From Rattus norvegicus (Eukaryota > Chordata > Mammalia > Rodentia > Muridae): 64,000 nucleotides of DNA. The position numbers and the translations under genes were made by a program. The stretch lies in assembly GCF_036323735.1 (NCBI RefSeq), contig NC_086026.1, positions 49,630,039 through 49,694,038 of the forward strand, given 5' to 3'. Every line of letters begins with the position of its first letter. The stretch's first letter is position 1. The notes beneath the pieces are model-generated. The model worked only from the letters and a program-made list of their open reading frames with translations, was not told where the DNA came from and made no database searches. This document shows, piece after piece, positions 1 to 11,524 of the stretch.

Positions 1-29
1 GAGAAAGGCGTGGCTGCCTATAACTCCTG

Positions 30-180
30 CTCTGAGACATCAGACCTGGGGCTTGCTTAAACAGTGAGCTTCAGTTTCAGTGAGGCTCTTTCTCACAAGG
101 GAAGTTGAAGAGTTATGAAGGAAAGATGTGACATAGACCTCTGGCCTACGCAGGTGAGCTCACTGGTATACAAATGTGGA
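30..180 (+). mobile_element. B4 SINE, degraded, running into a CA repeat
   Basis: The stretch shows the B4 right-hand pattern: a stretch like 'ctctttctcacaaggg', then 'gacctctggcctac', running directly into a CA tract. It is diverged and its left end is unclear, so it is probably an old copy. Confidence 0.5.

Positions 181-245
<65 letters not shown>
181..245. repeat. (CA)n microsatellite
   Basis: An interrupted (CA)n tract at the 3' end of a B4-like SINE, the usual seeding position for CA repeats in mouse. The minus-strand open frame through it reads Cys-Val repeats and is not a gene. Confidence 0.97.
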
Positions 246-289
246 TCACACCATACATTAGATAGATCAGACAGACGGACAGACAAAAA

Positions 290-450
290 AGAATGGCTGC
301 AAGGACATTAAAGGCAGCTAAAGGAGCTTGCAGGTCTAAGCTGACTTCAATTCCCAGAATCCACACAGAGAAAGGAAAGAGTGCAGCTGCAGTATGGACT
401 CTGACCTCCACATTCACACAGGTAAATAGATGGATATAATAAAAGGTTTT
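290..450 (+). mobile_element. B3-like SINE
   Basis: The order 'ttcaattcccagaatccaca', then 'ctctgacctccacattcaca', then an A-rich end matches the B3 family (B2-related, tRNA-derived). The copy is diverged. Confidence 0.55.
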
Positions 451-1192
451 TTCTTTTTGGTAAATGAGTGTAAAGTTACAGAGCATTACCCGGTTTATTA
501 CATCCCTTCACTTAAGAGGTCACTGAAGGAAAAATGCCCAGCTTTATAGACAATTCGGCAAGGTCAGAGGTATTTTGTCTTCAACTTCTTCCCCAGAAAC
601 AATAATTATCTTCTCGAGAAATAATCTCACAAAAAGCAGGAGGAAAGGGTTCAAGCCAAGAGGTTGGGTACCCATCATCTGATTTGTAAGACAGCAAATG
701 CTTCTTTCTAAGAAGAATGACAGTGGCCACAAAAACACAGAAAAGCAAGTAATGTTTATTGCTGGCCCACTGTAGAAGCCTGGGGGACACATGAGAACAG
801 TCTAGCATCTTAAGAAACCCATAGCATCAGATTCCCTCAGCACCCTGGGCTATCTGTCTCTCGAGAGATTTAAATCTTAGATGACCGGCACTCAGGGCCC
901 TGAACACGAGGAAACCTAACTCCTTCCCATAGAACGATAAATCTCAGCGTTCATGGAAGGGCAACGTCTGTGGTGTAACATTTGTAAATGAATATTTAAT
1001 ATTCTCAAATGGAGGTCTGTTGGTTTTTTTTTTCAATACCCCCTGCCAGCTAAAGAAGTACTCCAACAGTCTACAGAGCATGCCACCGTATAGCTCTATA
1101 AAAACTGTGGTCTTTTCCTAGACCATTTGTGAAAAAAAAGGAAGCTGCAAGACAACTAGTGTACCAGCACTGGCATTTAATGTCACACTTTC
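451..1192. other. Single-copy stretch, nothing recognised
   Basis: I see no repeat family, no convincing exon and no CpG cluster here. Two minus-strand open frames near 544-808 lack coding character and splice context. Confidence 0.5.
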
Positions 1193-1209
1193 AAAAAAAA
1201 AAAAAAAAA
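1193..1209. repeat. (A)17 run
   Basis: An uninterrupted A run. No SINE body is recognisable before it. Confidence 0.95.
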
Positions 1210-2430
1210 TCACCACCTAAGGTAAACAGAAGTCCCCTAGCCAGGCCCACAGCAGGCTAAAAGGTAGTAACAAGATTCCCATTTGTGAATCCTCTCTCAA
1301 GCCACTGAAAGACCCCAGCCTTCACTGTTGCCGGCCTACTGGGAAGCCTCTCAAAGGCTGTGTAGTGAAGCTATACAGGAGATGTGTGGAGAATCCCCCC
1401 TGGGCTCCCTTGTCTTTCACAGTACATCCTTCCCATGAAGACCCTCAAAAGAGAAGTATGTGGTCTAGACAAGAGATGGGGGAAGAAACAGGAAACCGTG
1501 AACAGATATAAAAAGGAAGAGAATAATGGACAATTGACCTTTGGTGTCATGGCTGACCATTAATAGCCGGGATAGGAGGACAAAGGCCAGTCATTGGACT
1601 CTCAGTCGCCTGGGAAGAAGTTGAGAGCAGGTTGGGAAAGTGGAGGGAACAACTCCTAAATCAGGAGTGAGAATGTATCTTGGAAGCTCATCTGTCCTCA
1701 GACCTGTTGTATGGGCACCTAAGCAGCCATTTGTCCCAGGTTTGAGGCCTAACATTCGCCTATTTAAAAAATGAAAATGAAGAACTGACTTCTCACCTTG
1801 GAAGTGCTTCCCCTGCTGTGTTGGACTATGTTCTCTTAACTTTGTCTGTTCGGTTGGTTTTGTTTAATTTTTTTCACAAAAGCAGCTTCTCCCCTACACT
1901 GGCCTTCCTGAAGGTCTACTCGAGCCTCAGGCTCTGTACCGCCTGCACCACGGGCAGATGTGAAGAGCAGGGATGGGAAGGAGGTGAGGGGACCCTACAG
2001 ATGTTGCATGGTCTGCCAGCATAGTCTGCCAGGGCCATTGTGAGGACAGCAGTCTGCAGAAAATGGCCTCACAAAACTGAGCTCTGTTCTGAAGCTCTAA
2101 GGGAATTAGAGGTAACTTCACATCACTACGAGAGTGATTGCGAGGTGGGGGAGAGCAGCCATGTGGAAACAGAGGAACACTGGCTTCCTGAGTAAAGAGT
2201 ATACTTCCTTCTGCAACTCGGTCGCAGCCTTACTCATTTGTTCAGAACACCTCCCTTTGGTATCTTCCACCTCAACCCTTACCTTACTCACCAAAATGCC
2301 AGCAGATTGAAGACTGACTTAATAAATTATGGCCGACTTATAGCAACTCTTGAGGCAGCTGAATTAAGCTCCTCCCTGATAAAGGAGAAATAAGGTGGAG
2401 GATTTCTCTCCTGATGTAGCCACTTGTCAG

Positions 2431-2432
<2 letters not shown>
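1210..2432. other. Mostly unassigned single-copy DNA
   Basis: No interspersed repeat is recognised. On the minus strand a donor-like AAG|GTGAGA lies near 1795 with no convincing acceptor. A minus-strand splice pair at 2292-2375 has a good acceptor tract and a GTGAGT donor, but every frame has a stop, so it is noncoding or chance. Confidence 0.4.

Positions 2433-2468
<36 letters not shown>
2433..2468. repeat. (CA)18 microsatellite
   Basis: A pure CA dinucleotide tract. Confidence 0.97.
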
Positions 2469-2470
<2 letters not shown>

Positions 2471-2939
2471 TGAAAAGCTGTAGCCTAAGGCATCACCTAT
2501 AATAACCTTGGACCTCTGTGAGTAATGGTGAAGTTGCTGTGCAAAAGAGAACTTTATTTCCCTAACAATCCAGATCCAAGAGCCCTCCTGTGCCATTTAC
2601 CCCAAGAACACGCTCTGTCGCTCCACCAGCAGAAAACAGTTTCTAGGGTTGTTGCTTGCATTTATCTGGCCAGTAGCATTGACTGACTTGTATCATGTGC
2701 ACAGGGAAGGGGGGCTCATTCTGCCTGCGAGAGAATTGTCTTCTAGAAGACTAAGGTCACGAGTGACTGTTTACACACTTTAAACGACTACATTCCTAGG
2801 CAAAGGGTTACAAATAATGAAAACTTAATCAAATTTGTAAAAAGAAGGGATGGGTGAGTACATGGATTTGCAGACCTTGAACCTTCGCAACAGAGAAACA
2901 TCTTGCTATTATTACGGTTGTCCTCTGCTTATGATAGGG

Positions 2940-3250
2940 ATTAAGAAATGGTTCAGTGGGTAAAATGCTCGCCATAAATGCACAAGGACCTGAGTCTGGA
3001 TTCCGAGCACCTATATAAAAAGGTTGGGAACGGTCCATGAACTTGGCAGCAGGGCAAGCACTGTATTCCCTGCGTCCACTGGCCAGCCAGCCTAGCTGAA
3101 ATTTTAGCTCCAGATACAATGAAGAGAACTGATCTCAAAGAATAAGGCCAAAAGCAATTGAGGAAGACACCCAGATGCTGACCTTTGGCCTGCACACAGA
3201 GAGCAAGCACACATATACACACAGGCACACATATGCTTACACACATATAA
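2940..3250 (+). mobile_element. B4 SINE, near full length
   Basis: A tRNA/ID-like head ('atggttcagtgggtaaaatg') is followed by the B1-like middle ('gtccactggccagccagcct'), 'tctcaaagaataaggc', 'tgctgacctttggcctgcac' and a CA-rich tail. That is the B4 composite order. Confidence 0.8.
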
Positions 3251-3514
3251 TGGTGTGTATGAACTAGTTACCTAAATTTATAACTCTAGGCCTCAGTTTC
3301 CCTAGCTCCAACACAGAATAGACATTTCGTCAGCAATCTTCACAGTCTAGTTAAATGACCCAATGAGACGTCAGAGCAGGAATGGGGCCATACAGAGTGT
3401 GGTCTTACATACAGGGAAAGCATTCTGCAAGAATCACCAAGAGCAGGTGGATTGCTGCAACCTGACCCTACAGCAAACCCTGACACATCTGCAAAAAGAA
3501 AAAAATGATTTCTT

Positions 3515-3645
3515 GGTGTATACCTTAACCTTTGCCTCAGCATCCCAGTCTGCAAAATGAGGAGACATAATTGTAGAACTGCACGGCCCGTGCTAATACA
3601 TGCAAAGTACTTAATGGAGCGTGGCACGAAGTAAATTTCAATAAG
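3515..3645 (+). mobile_element. MIR SINE
   Basis: The MIR right half is recognisable: 'gcctcag' followed by 'tctgcaaaatgaggaga', then 'atgcaaagtacttaatgga' and an AATAAGTG-like end. It is an ancient mammalian tRNA-derived SINE. Confidence 0.7.
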
Positions 3646-4676
3646 TGGTAAAGCACTACTTATTTCTATTAGGAGCATAAGCACCACCATTTTTTTTTTC
3701 TGTCACCTGTACATAGGAGGAACCCTAGAAGTGTTCTTAGAGATGACTGCAAACATCAGAAAGCTTGCTAACCCCATCCTCTTCTACATGCACTCAAGAC
3801 AGTATTACCCAGGACAAGATGGCCATCGTCTTGCTTCTTGGGAACAGGGCACATCCAATGCCAAAGGGAGTCTTCTCACCCCCAGACAGCCACAATCCGA
3901 CTGCAAAGAGGGGACACAGTGGACTAATGTGTCTTATCATTCATGAGACAGAAGGTCACAGGTCTAACAGCACCCAGACCGGCATAAATGACAGAAATAT
4001 CCCCTGATTCTGTTCATCTGAAGAAGACAAGTTTGGCCAATTACAGCTCCCAGCTGAGCACTGCTCTCCTTGTTGAAATGCATCAAGAGATACTCATGAC
4101 AGATTTCAAAGGCAAACATCTCTGCATCTCCCCGAGGGACCAAGCCAGGCTGAGCCAAGAAGCGCCAGTGTTAAAGTGATGTCTCATCTGAATGACAGTC
4201 AGTGTACCTAGGTCCCAGGCAGAGTATGCTGACAACAGAGAAAAGTGCTGAGTGATTCTGATAAAGAGCCCAGGGTCCTTGTGCTTCCAGAAGTACCTGC
4301 ACTTTTCTGAGGCGCCTGCCTTAACTCTACTGAGGAATGAACACAGCTCTGACCACCCACATGGGCCTGGAATTACTGATGCCAAGACACAGTTTACCAC
4401 ACAGTGGGACAGGCAAACCCCCAAGAGAGCAAGGGCAAGGATAGCTGTTGGGCCTGCACGTCCTTGTCTCAAATTCAAAGGGAAGGCTTCAGCGCCCTGG
4501 CACCCAGTGTGAGGAGAAGCAACTCAACGCTAAGCGGTGGTCACCAATTCTCACCACACTCAGGAGCTTGCAGTCATTATGAGCTAATCTTGCAGAACTC
4601 AGCTCCACTCTCTGTCCTTCTCGAGGCCCTTTAAAGAATGCTCGCACTTACAGCAGCAAGAGAGCTACACTTTGCT
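3646..4676. other. Single-copy stretch, nothing recognised
   Basis: A T9 run lies at about 3691. No repeat family or splice-flanked coding segment was recognised; open frames on both strands up to 131 codons have no coding character. Confidence 0.4.
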
Positions 4677-4705
4677 GGGGTTGGGGGTTGGGGATTGGGT
4701 AGGGG
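4677..4705 (+). other. G-quadruplex-forming run
   Basis: Five G tracts of 3-5 bases are separated by loops of only 2-3 bases (GGGG-TT-GGGGG-TT-GGGG-ATT-GGG-TA-GGGG). That satisfies the intramolecular G4 rule with very short loops. The biological role is unknown. Confidence 0.7.
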
Positions 4706-5824
4706 CTTCTAGGAAACTAGAAGTCACCTGCAGCCTGGCTAAGACTCCTTGGTTAAAGTGCTCGATCCTATCCCTGATTCTAAAGCTCAACCTGCCACTC
4801 GCAGGAATGCCCTCCCCACCCCCACCCCCCAGCCAGCTAGGACAGCAGGTCCACCGTGAAGGTAGGCTGCATTCCTGCAGAGAGCTTCCCCAAGCTTTTC
4901 CCCTCCTCCTACCTCCACCCTCTTCAAGGAGTTAAAGCGCCCTCCCTCCCTAACCCCGGGAGCCTTTCTCCTCCAAGGCAGCTGCACAGGCCGCCCTGCG
5001 GGGGTACCAGATTCCTGGTGGGACAAAGTTTTCCAAGCAAATTCTGCAGTTTCTCAAGCCGACAAAAAAGCCAGTTCCCCCCACCCATCTGGTCCTCGGT
5101 GGATCAAAGGAGAAGAGGGAACAGTAAGGGTTTTATTTTTAAAATAGAAGGTAAAAATACTCTGCCTACGGCTGCAGCTAGAATGCAACTATCCCCACAC
5201 ACTCCAAAGCAGAAGTTCTTCTCATGCCCCATATTAATCCCAGCAAGAGTCAACACTTGCAAAGCCCCAAGGCACATGTCCACTCTTCCTTAGCCAGGCA
5301 TCCTGGAAGATGGGGCCAAGCCCCTATCACTCGCTCCTTAGGGAGAAGCTGCCCAGAGAAGTCAGAGGTTGCCTCGGCTGTGACGAACACCCCTCCCACC
5401 CCCCCACCCCTGGTGATGACAAGGAAAAACCGCTCCCTGGGGAAACAGTCAAGGCCCCCAACCCAGAACAAGTGCAAGACAGAGGAAAGCACCTTTGTAT
5501 AAAGTTCCATCTCTGTGTACAACCACCCGACCCCTCAAAGTTGGAGGCTCTTTTCCGATTCTGTGAGATTCGAGATTCCACAGCCTCCCAACTTCTACAA
5601 ACCCCTGACCGCAGAGAACATGGCTGGGTGAGAAAATACCAAAGCCCCGTGGGTGCTCGCTGAGCCAGGTATTCTAACTTCAGGGTTTGTCATCCCTGCC
5701 TCGACACCTTGCTGCCCCCCACCCAGTGAGGCAGGCCTGTCTCAAGGAGACCTCTGAAGGGGGCTGGTGGAACACACAGGTGAGGAGAGACGGAAGAGGT
5801 CGAGCTTATCCATCCTTCACTTAC
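4706..5824. other. GC-moderate single-copy stretch
   Basis: C-rich tracts (for example 4808-4832 and 5388-5408) and overlapping open frames on both strands are present. CpG is low and I found no splice-flanked frame I would defend. It is probably intronic or flanking DNA. Confidence 0.35.
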
Positions 5825-5889
5825 CAGGAGAGCTTGAATCCTTTCATTAGTACAGTCACGAGAATCCACTGACCGTGTCCTTAGCATCC
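5825..5889 (-). CDS. Candidate internal coding exon D of an unidentified minus-strand gene (65 nt)
   Basis: On the minus strand an acceptor (gctgtgacag|GG at 5889) and a strong donor (CTCCTG|GTAAGTG at 5825) bound 65 nt. Only one frame is open; it enters at phase 1, leaves at phase 0 and reads G-MLRTRSVDSRDC...IQALL. The other two frames meet stops. The phase fits the candidate exon at 21903-21946, the next minus-strand member upstream. A GA microsatellite lies about 85 bp upstream on the same strand. I do not recognise the peptide; short open segments between chance splice sites are common. Confidence 0.33.
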
Positions 5890-5974
5890 CTGTCACAGCT
5901 CCAGAGGTCCCAGGACATAGTGGAAAAGATGACGAAGTCCCAAAGGAACAGAATCCCATATAGTGTGACTTGAA

Positions 5975-6045
<71 letters not shown>
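5975..6045. repeat. (GA)n microsatellite
   Basis: About 35 GA units with one AAAG interruption. The long open frames over it (Arg-Glu on plus, Ser-Leu on minus) are artefacts. Confidence 0.97.
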
Positions 6046-6048
<3 letters not shown>

Positions 6049-7116
6049 TGCTGCTTCTCTTCCCACTGCCCTTCTCCCAGCTCTTAGCTGGGCTCAGAGG
6101 CCAAGGGCAGCTTGGGCAAATCCAGCCCCAGGCTGGAGCCGGCTGCCCTGGCTGTTGCCGCCACTGCCAGTCTCTGATGAGGATGGGTACTCTGGTAAGC
6201 CTGAACAGAGCGAGCCCTGGAGTTGCATCCACAGTCAGGCTGGCCGCCAGCCACCCACCCTCACCTCCTACCGGCAGTGAGCAGCCAGCCTTGGGAAGGA
6301 AAGGCAGGGAGTGCAGGAAGGATCAAGCACCGACCTAGCAGAACCTGCACTCTCCTCCCCCAGGCGGCAGCTCCATGTAATCTCCTAATCAATGCAGTAC
6401 CCAAGCAAAGCACCACCAGCCACTTCCGCCCATTTAAAGACACAGCACATGTTTTGTCCCAGAATGGGACAGATCACCAGGGATGACAGGGATCTGTGTG
6501 CTGCATGGAGGAATGCGGTACCAGGAAGAAAGAAGCAAGAGACAAAACAAAAAAACCACCCCCTGAAGAGGGATATAGTCACTAGTGTCACAGGCCCCCA
6601 GCAAGATTAACCAGGTGAGTTAATAGGTCACACCCTTGGCAGGGAAGGGGTCGTGGACAACTTCAGGATTCCTCAGCTGAGCACACCTGAAAATCCTAGT
6701 TAGTGTATTATCCCGTGACAGGCTGCTCAAGACCACCTTAAGTAGAACTGTCAGTTCCTAAGGAAGCAAGCTGGGATAGTCAGCAGGCTCTGAGCTCCCA
6801 AGCAGTTAGTTCTGAGCACAGAGAACTCACAGTTCTTTTCCCCTACTGGGGACATTGCCCACATGACCAGGGCATGTGGTGAGCAGTTCTGAGTGGCAAA
6901 GCAGCCTTTCAGTCACCTGAGGTCAAGAATCCTATCAAGGTGGCTCCAACAGCCTGGCCTGGCTTAGGACTTAACGCATCATCACCAACCCAAGAAGCAA
7001 ACAGACTTAGGTACTCCAGGAATAACACTAAGTGAGGGGGGGAAACGTGGACAATGAATTTGAAGTGGGGGAAATGCCTGTGGCTCCCCAAATCAACTCT
7101 GGTTGGAGGTTCTCAC
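6046..7116. other. Single-copy stretch, nothing secure
   Basis: A plus-strand donor-like site (ACCAG|GTGAGTTAAT, 6608-6622) and a minus-strand one (GGAG|GTGAGGGT, near 6263) have no matching exon body that I can support. No repeat family was recognised. Confidence 0.35.
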
Positions 7117-7181
7117 ACCAACGGCTTCTCCTCCGGCTGTATCACTCGCTCCTTTCTGGCCTTCCCCATATTATCCATTAT
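7117..7181 (-). CDS. Candidate minus-strand exon in a conserved-looking element
   Basis: The minus-strand sequence from about 7216 down is pyrimidine-rich and ends in gacccag|ATAATGG at 7181, a good acceptor. The only open frame (phase 0) reads IMDNMGKARKERV...EEKPLV and then reaches a stop codon at 7113-7115. A GGT|GTGAGA donor at 7117/7116 would instead make it an internal 65-nt exon. The codon choice looks coding. The flank at 7200-7290 is AT-rich with a homeobox-like TTAATTATGA and a SOX-like AGAACAAAG, like a conserved enhancer. The phase does not fit the main exon chain unless translation starts at the 21.9 kb ATG. Confidence 0.3.
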
Positions 7182-8277
7182 CTGGGTCAGTAATGCGGGC
7201 GAGTGAAAGAGAACAAAGAGGAGATTAATTATGAAATAGCAACCTTCAGCTGAACCATAATAAGCCTTTCCGCTAAAACTGGCCCGAAACACTACAGGCA
7301 CGCCTGGGCCAAATACACATCACCAAGCTCAACTCTCTAAGGTATCGCTCTCAACGAACAGAGACATGCAATCCCATTGGGAACTGTCCTGGTGAGTGCC
7401 CTGCTCATAGCCCACCACCCTCATTCTATTTGACACTCAAATCATCGCTGTCTCCCTCCAACATTTGACTAACACAGAAGAAACACTCTCTAGGACCCTG
7501 ATCTAGGATCCGTTTCAGGGATATGATAGCCAAAGAGCTGTGGAATTCCTCTCCATGCACAGCCCCACACCAGGTGATGCTCAAATGCCACTAGGACTTC
7601 TAAAAGACATTGCCAACTGTGTTTTTTTAAGGATCCTTGGGCCTGTGTCCAGGCCATACATTCAGCACAGGAATTGATGAGGTATACCAGATTCCCAAGG
7701 TGCACTGAATGAATTTTCTTCACGTCTTGGTAATGTGATCCAAATTCCCACGATCTAGCCTCTGGGCTAATGTCACTGATAGTCCTCTATATAGATGTCA
7801 ATCATCTCATTAGTCCTAACTGCTCCAATCATGGGGGACACTTCGGCATCAGACCATAGTACCCCAAACATTACTCTCTGGAAAAGTTAAAGTTCTTTGG
7901 CCTTTGGCCATCAGCTACTTTGGGAAACTCCATAGAAACCTTCTTTAACAACTACTAACATGAGTATGTGGAGGGCCTGAGGTGCCGGCTGTTGAGCTAG
8001 GTGTGGTAGGTACAAACTTGTGGTTGTGCATGCACACTCTGAGGTTTTGGCCAGGGTTGTGTTTCACACGGTACAGCAGAGCAATAACAAGGGTAGCATC
8101 TTGGTATGCCTGATGCCAACCAGCCAGGAAGATGCAACTTTGGGATATAAACATAATCGTGTCAAACTTCAAGCCCAATCCCTGTGCATGTTTATTTAAA
8201 AAAGTCTCAAGGCAAGGACTTGGCTCCATGGAGAAAGAAACCAAGAACCTTGGAAACCCCTTCCAAGCAGAAACCTA
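7182..8277. other. Single-copy stretch
   Basis: The first 110 bases (to about 7290) look like a noncoding regulatory element, with homeobox- and SOX-like words. From 7300 to 8170 I see no repeat family and no exon. A plus-strand GTCCTG|GTGAGTGCC donor near 7390 has no supporting acceptor. Confidence 0.35.
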
Positions 8278-8432
8278 TAGGACAGAAGTTCATATTGGAA
8301 CCCCAGTGCTGGGGGCTCGGGGCGATGGAGGCCAGCAGATCCCTGAGTTGGCTGGCCAGATCACCAATCAATGAGCTCCAGGTCCAGTGAGAAACTGCCT
8401 CAAAAACTGAAGTAGAAAATGACAGGAGGGGA
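8278..8432 (+). mobile_element. B4 SINE fragment
   Basis: The middle of B4 is visible: 'ccccagtgctgggggc', 'gatccctgagttggctggcc', 'atgagctccaggtcc' and 'agaaactgcctcaaaaac'. The right-hand CA end is absent. Confidence 0.65.
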
Positions 8433-8439
8433 AGGGGGA

Positions 8440-8642
8440 GGGGCCTGGAGAGATGGCTCAGTGGTTAAGAACACTGACTGCTCTTCCAGAGGTGCTGAGT
8501 TCAATTCCCAGCAACCACATGGTGGCTCACAACCGTCTGAAATGGGATCCGATGCCCTCTTCCAGTGTATCTGAAGACAGCGACAGTGTACTCATATATA
8601 ATAAATAAATCTTTTAAAATAGAAGAAGAAAAAAAAAAGAAA
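8440..8642 (+). mobile_element. B2 SINE, full length
   Basis: It starts GGGGCCTGGAGAGATGGCTC, with a Pol III A box near the start and B box 'gagttcaattccc'. The B2 body 'catggtggctcacaaccgtc' follows, then 'gaagacagcgacagtgtac', AATAAA-type motifs and an A-rich tail. Divergence is low, so it is a young insertion. Confidence 0.95.
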
Positions 8643-8712
8643 AATGACAGAGGAAGCTCCTTAACATGTGGTTTTACATATGAATGACAGATAAGCATGT
8701 AAGAACACAAAG

Positions 8713-8713
<1 letters not shown>

Positions 8714-8748
<35 letters not shown>
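8714..8748. repeat. (CA)17 microsatellite
   Basis: A pure CA tract; the Cys-Val frames over it are artefacts. Confidence 0.97.
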
Positions 8749-9660
8749 CTTTTCTCTCAGATGTGCTGGTTTAAAAGAGCTCATGTAGCCAAGCCATAAA
8801 GTATAGCCAATAAGAATGGAGACTCTAAGCCAAGGCAACCTCTTCATTACTGAGAATGCTGAGTGCCAGTGTGTGTGACATGGGAGCCTGGGATGGGTGA
8901 CAGTCATCCACAGATTCCCCTTGGCTGTGGATCACAGATTTTTCTTAGTGCTCCAGAAACCAACGCTATGCTTTTCAGTCCATAAAGAGTCCAAACATGG
9001 CTGACGAGACAGGGAACACGGCATACCCCTGATGTAAATGAATCATGGAGACCTTGAGAGATAGATAAATGCTCATCTTTCGGACTTGCCTGCCTTTCTG
9101 TAGCACTCTGTACCCTGAGAGCAGTTCCCTCCCTGGGAAATGGAGCACTCTGGTACAAGTTCACAGAAGGAGTGCACGCCTTCCCCAGATGCCGCCTGCC
9201 TCTCTGCAGGCTGACTGCTCCATGATATTCAAGTTTCAGGAAGGGCATAAATTATTTTAAAGAAGACTACGCTCTGAAGACTCCTTTATCTCGCAAGATG
9301 ACCATACAGGCCGAAACACAGAAAGTCAAAAGGAAATTATTTTAAAATGCCTGTGGTATTGGTAAAACTCCAAAAGTTAGGAATATGGAAAGTTCAAACA
9401 CTGAGTGATGGCAGAAACAAACAATCCTGGGCTTCAGTATCATGGCCTCAAAGCACAGAGAGAAACTGGAAAAGCCCACTAGGAGTGAGGCTTCAAAGGG
9501 AACTTTAACACAGTGTCCTTGCCCACCTGGCCCCTGCTTGGCAACACCTCACTTTTCTGGTACAGTAGGTGCCCCCAGGCCTCTATTTGGTCACATCTCA
9601 CCCTAATGATTCCTTTATTAGGATTCAGGACAGTCCTAATCCTTGACCTGTGACAAAGGA
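8749..9660. other. Single-copy stretch, nothing recognised
   Basis: No SINE, LTR or splice-flanked coding segment was recognised. Confidence 0.4.
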
Positions 9661-9714
9661 CAACAACAACAAAACAAAACAAAACAAAACAAAACAAAAC
9701 AAAACAAAACAAAA
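9661..9714. repeat. (CAAAA)n microsatellite
   Basis: Three CAA units followed by about nine CAAAA units. No SINE body is recognisable upstream. Confidence 0.95.
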
Positions 9715-9774
9715 GGTCCTCAAAGTCCTATCAACTCAATAATTAGTCTAAAAAAATCTCCTAAACAAACAATC

Positions 9775-9778
<4 letters not shown>

Positions 9779-9817
<39 letters not shown>

Positions 9818-10036
9818 CACCTCCCTCCCTCTCTCCTTCCCTCCCTCCCCCCTCTATCTGTCTCTGTCTGTCTCTGTCTGTCTCCCTCTCTCCCTCCCTC
9901 TCTCCCTCCCTCTCTCCCTCCCTCTCTCCCTCCCTCTCTCCTTCCCTCCCTCCCCCTTTGTCTGTCTCTCTCTATCTGTCTCTCTCTGTCTGTCTGTCTC
10001 TGTCTCTGTCTCTGTCTCTCTCCTCTCTCTCTCTCT

Positions 10037-10119
<83 letters not shown>
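9779..10119. repeat. Compound (TC)n / CCCT-rich / CTGT / (TC)n / (CA)n tract, 340 bp
   Basis: An almost uninterrupted pyrimidine strand: (TC)n, then alternating CCCTCTCT and TCTGTC variants, a second pure TC block at about 10020-10080, then (CA)n to 10119. The 130-170 codon open frames across it are artefacts. Such tracts can form H-DNA and block polymerases. Confidence 0.97.
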
Positions 10120-10121
<2 letters not shown>

Positions 10122-10484
10122 GCAAAAGAAAACAATTATACATTTAAAATGACCAACTTCTAGTCATTGAAAGGAAAGTTGGGGGAAGGAGGGCACAAAT
10201 GTCTTGCCAGGAGAAAATACACACAATATATATTGAGAAACGGACTGTTCGGAGGTTTACTAAAAATTCCCAAAAGTCCATGAGAGGTAAACATAAGGGA
10301 ACTAGGCAAAAAAGTTGGAATAAGGGCTTTCGGAAGAGGAAGTAACAAACATATGAAGCCGTCCTCACCTTTATGAGGACTTGGAAAATACAAATTCGGA
10401 ATGCTGCTTTAGACCAACTGATGAGTCAAATTTTTATTTATTTATTTTATTTGTTTGTTTCCTTGCTTGCTGATTTGTCTATTT

Positions 10485-10612
10485 ATTTTAAGGCAGGGTC
10501 TCACTGTGTTGCTCTGGCCGACCTGGAACCCATTTTGTAGCCTACGCTGGCCTCAAACTCAGAGATCCCCCTGCCTCTGCCTCTGCCTCCTGAGTGCTTG
10601 GACCTGGCTGGC
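10485..10612 (-). mobile_element. B1-type SINE
   Basis: In inverted order it reads 'ggcagggtctcactgtgttg', 'gctggcctcaaactcagaga' and 'cctcctgagtgcttgg', as expected for a diverged 7SL-derived B1 on the minus strand. A T-rich stretch at 10430-10490 is its A tail. Confidence 0.8.
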
Positions 10613-11524
10613 CAAAATTTTAACATCAAACGATATCAAGTATTGAGAAAGAGCGAGTGGAAGGGCATATTGGCTCAACTCCTGAATGACAGGAGAGGCT
10701 GAACAAGTGTATCCCTGCCCCATAAATACTCTGGCGAAGGTGAAATGTATAAGGCTAAACAGGCAGCGTGCAACAAGGAAGACCCTGCCTGAAGAGCATT
10801 GTCAAGTAGAATGGTAAATGGCATTGAAGATGCACAGCACTGTAGTATACAACAGAGGGATAAACCTCAGAAACACAAGGCTGGACAAGAAAGGGAGTCA
10901 GTGAAGATCTTTGTCTGTCGGTCTGTAAACACACAAAGAATACATAAAACTCATATCCACACAATAAAAACTAATCTAAGCCTTGATGTTGAACAAAGGA
11001 GCAAGCAACAGAGTAACGAGTCCTTGGAAAAGCTGGTCAGGGGAACCAGACCAGCAGACAGAAACTCACTTGCTCTTCTCTATGCTTTAGGCCTAATCTA
11101 AATATTGTCTTTTTCTCTCCCCAAATCAGACTATGACCCTGAGAAGTGGCTTTTTTTTTCCTGTTTGTCATTATTTTAGGTCTCTTTTAAAGACCCTCTT
11201 GTATCTATGTCTCTTGTAAATACCCTGCCCGATGCTTGTGAAAACAAGCTTAGGGTAACAGAGTAACCAGAGCCCACTGCTACGCCCATCTTCTCTGATA
11301 TGGGGCAAGGTCTGACCATGACCGTGTTTCATTTTATATTATTCGTGTTTCAGAACTTGTTTGGGGCTGTGGCTCATAGATTCCCATTGGGTCAACATAC
11401 AGTTGGTTTGTGTTATTCTAAGTTCCCTAGGGTGATTCTTCTAAACTTTAGTTAATTAAAAACCTCTAAACTTTACTTAGCTCTAGACTTTACTTAGTTA
11501 AAAAGTTTATTTCACCTGCCTTGA
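10613..11524. other. Single-copy AT-rich stretch
   Basis: No repeat family or coding exon was recognised; T runs occur near 11150. Confidence 0.4.

Noticed and set aside
2292..2375. Minus-strand exon candidate with a strong acceptor and GTGAGT donor
   Set aside because: All frames contain stops and the phase does not continue the chain. It could only be a noncoding or terminal exon.
6608..6622. Plus-strand donor ACCAG|GTGAGTTAAT
   Set aside because: No acceptor or open exon body upstream.
8440..8500. tRNA-like Pol III A and B boxes
   Set aside because: These belong to the B2 SINE (and likewise in ID and B4 copies); no true tRNA cloverleaf is present.
9643..10152. 169- and 131-codon open frames
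   Set aside because: They are products of the TC/CA simple repeat.
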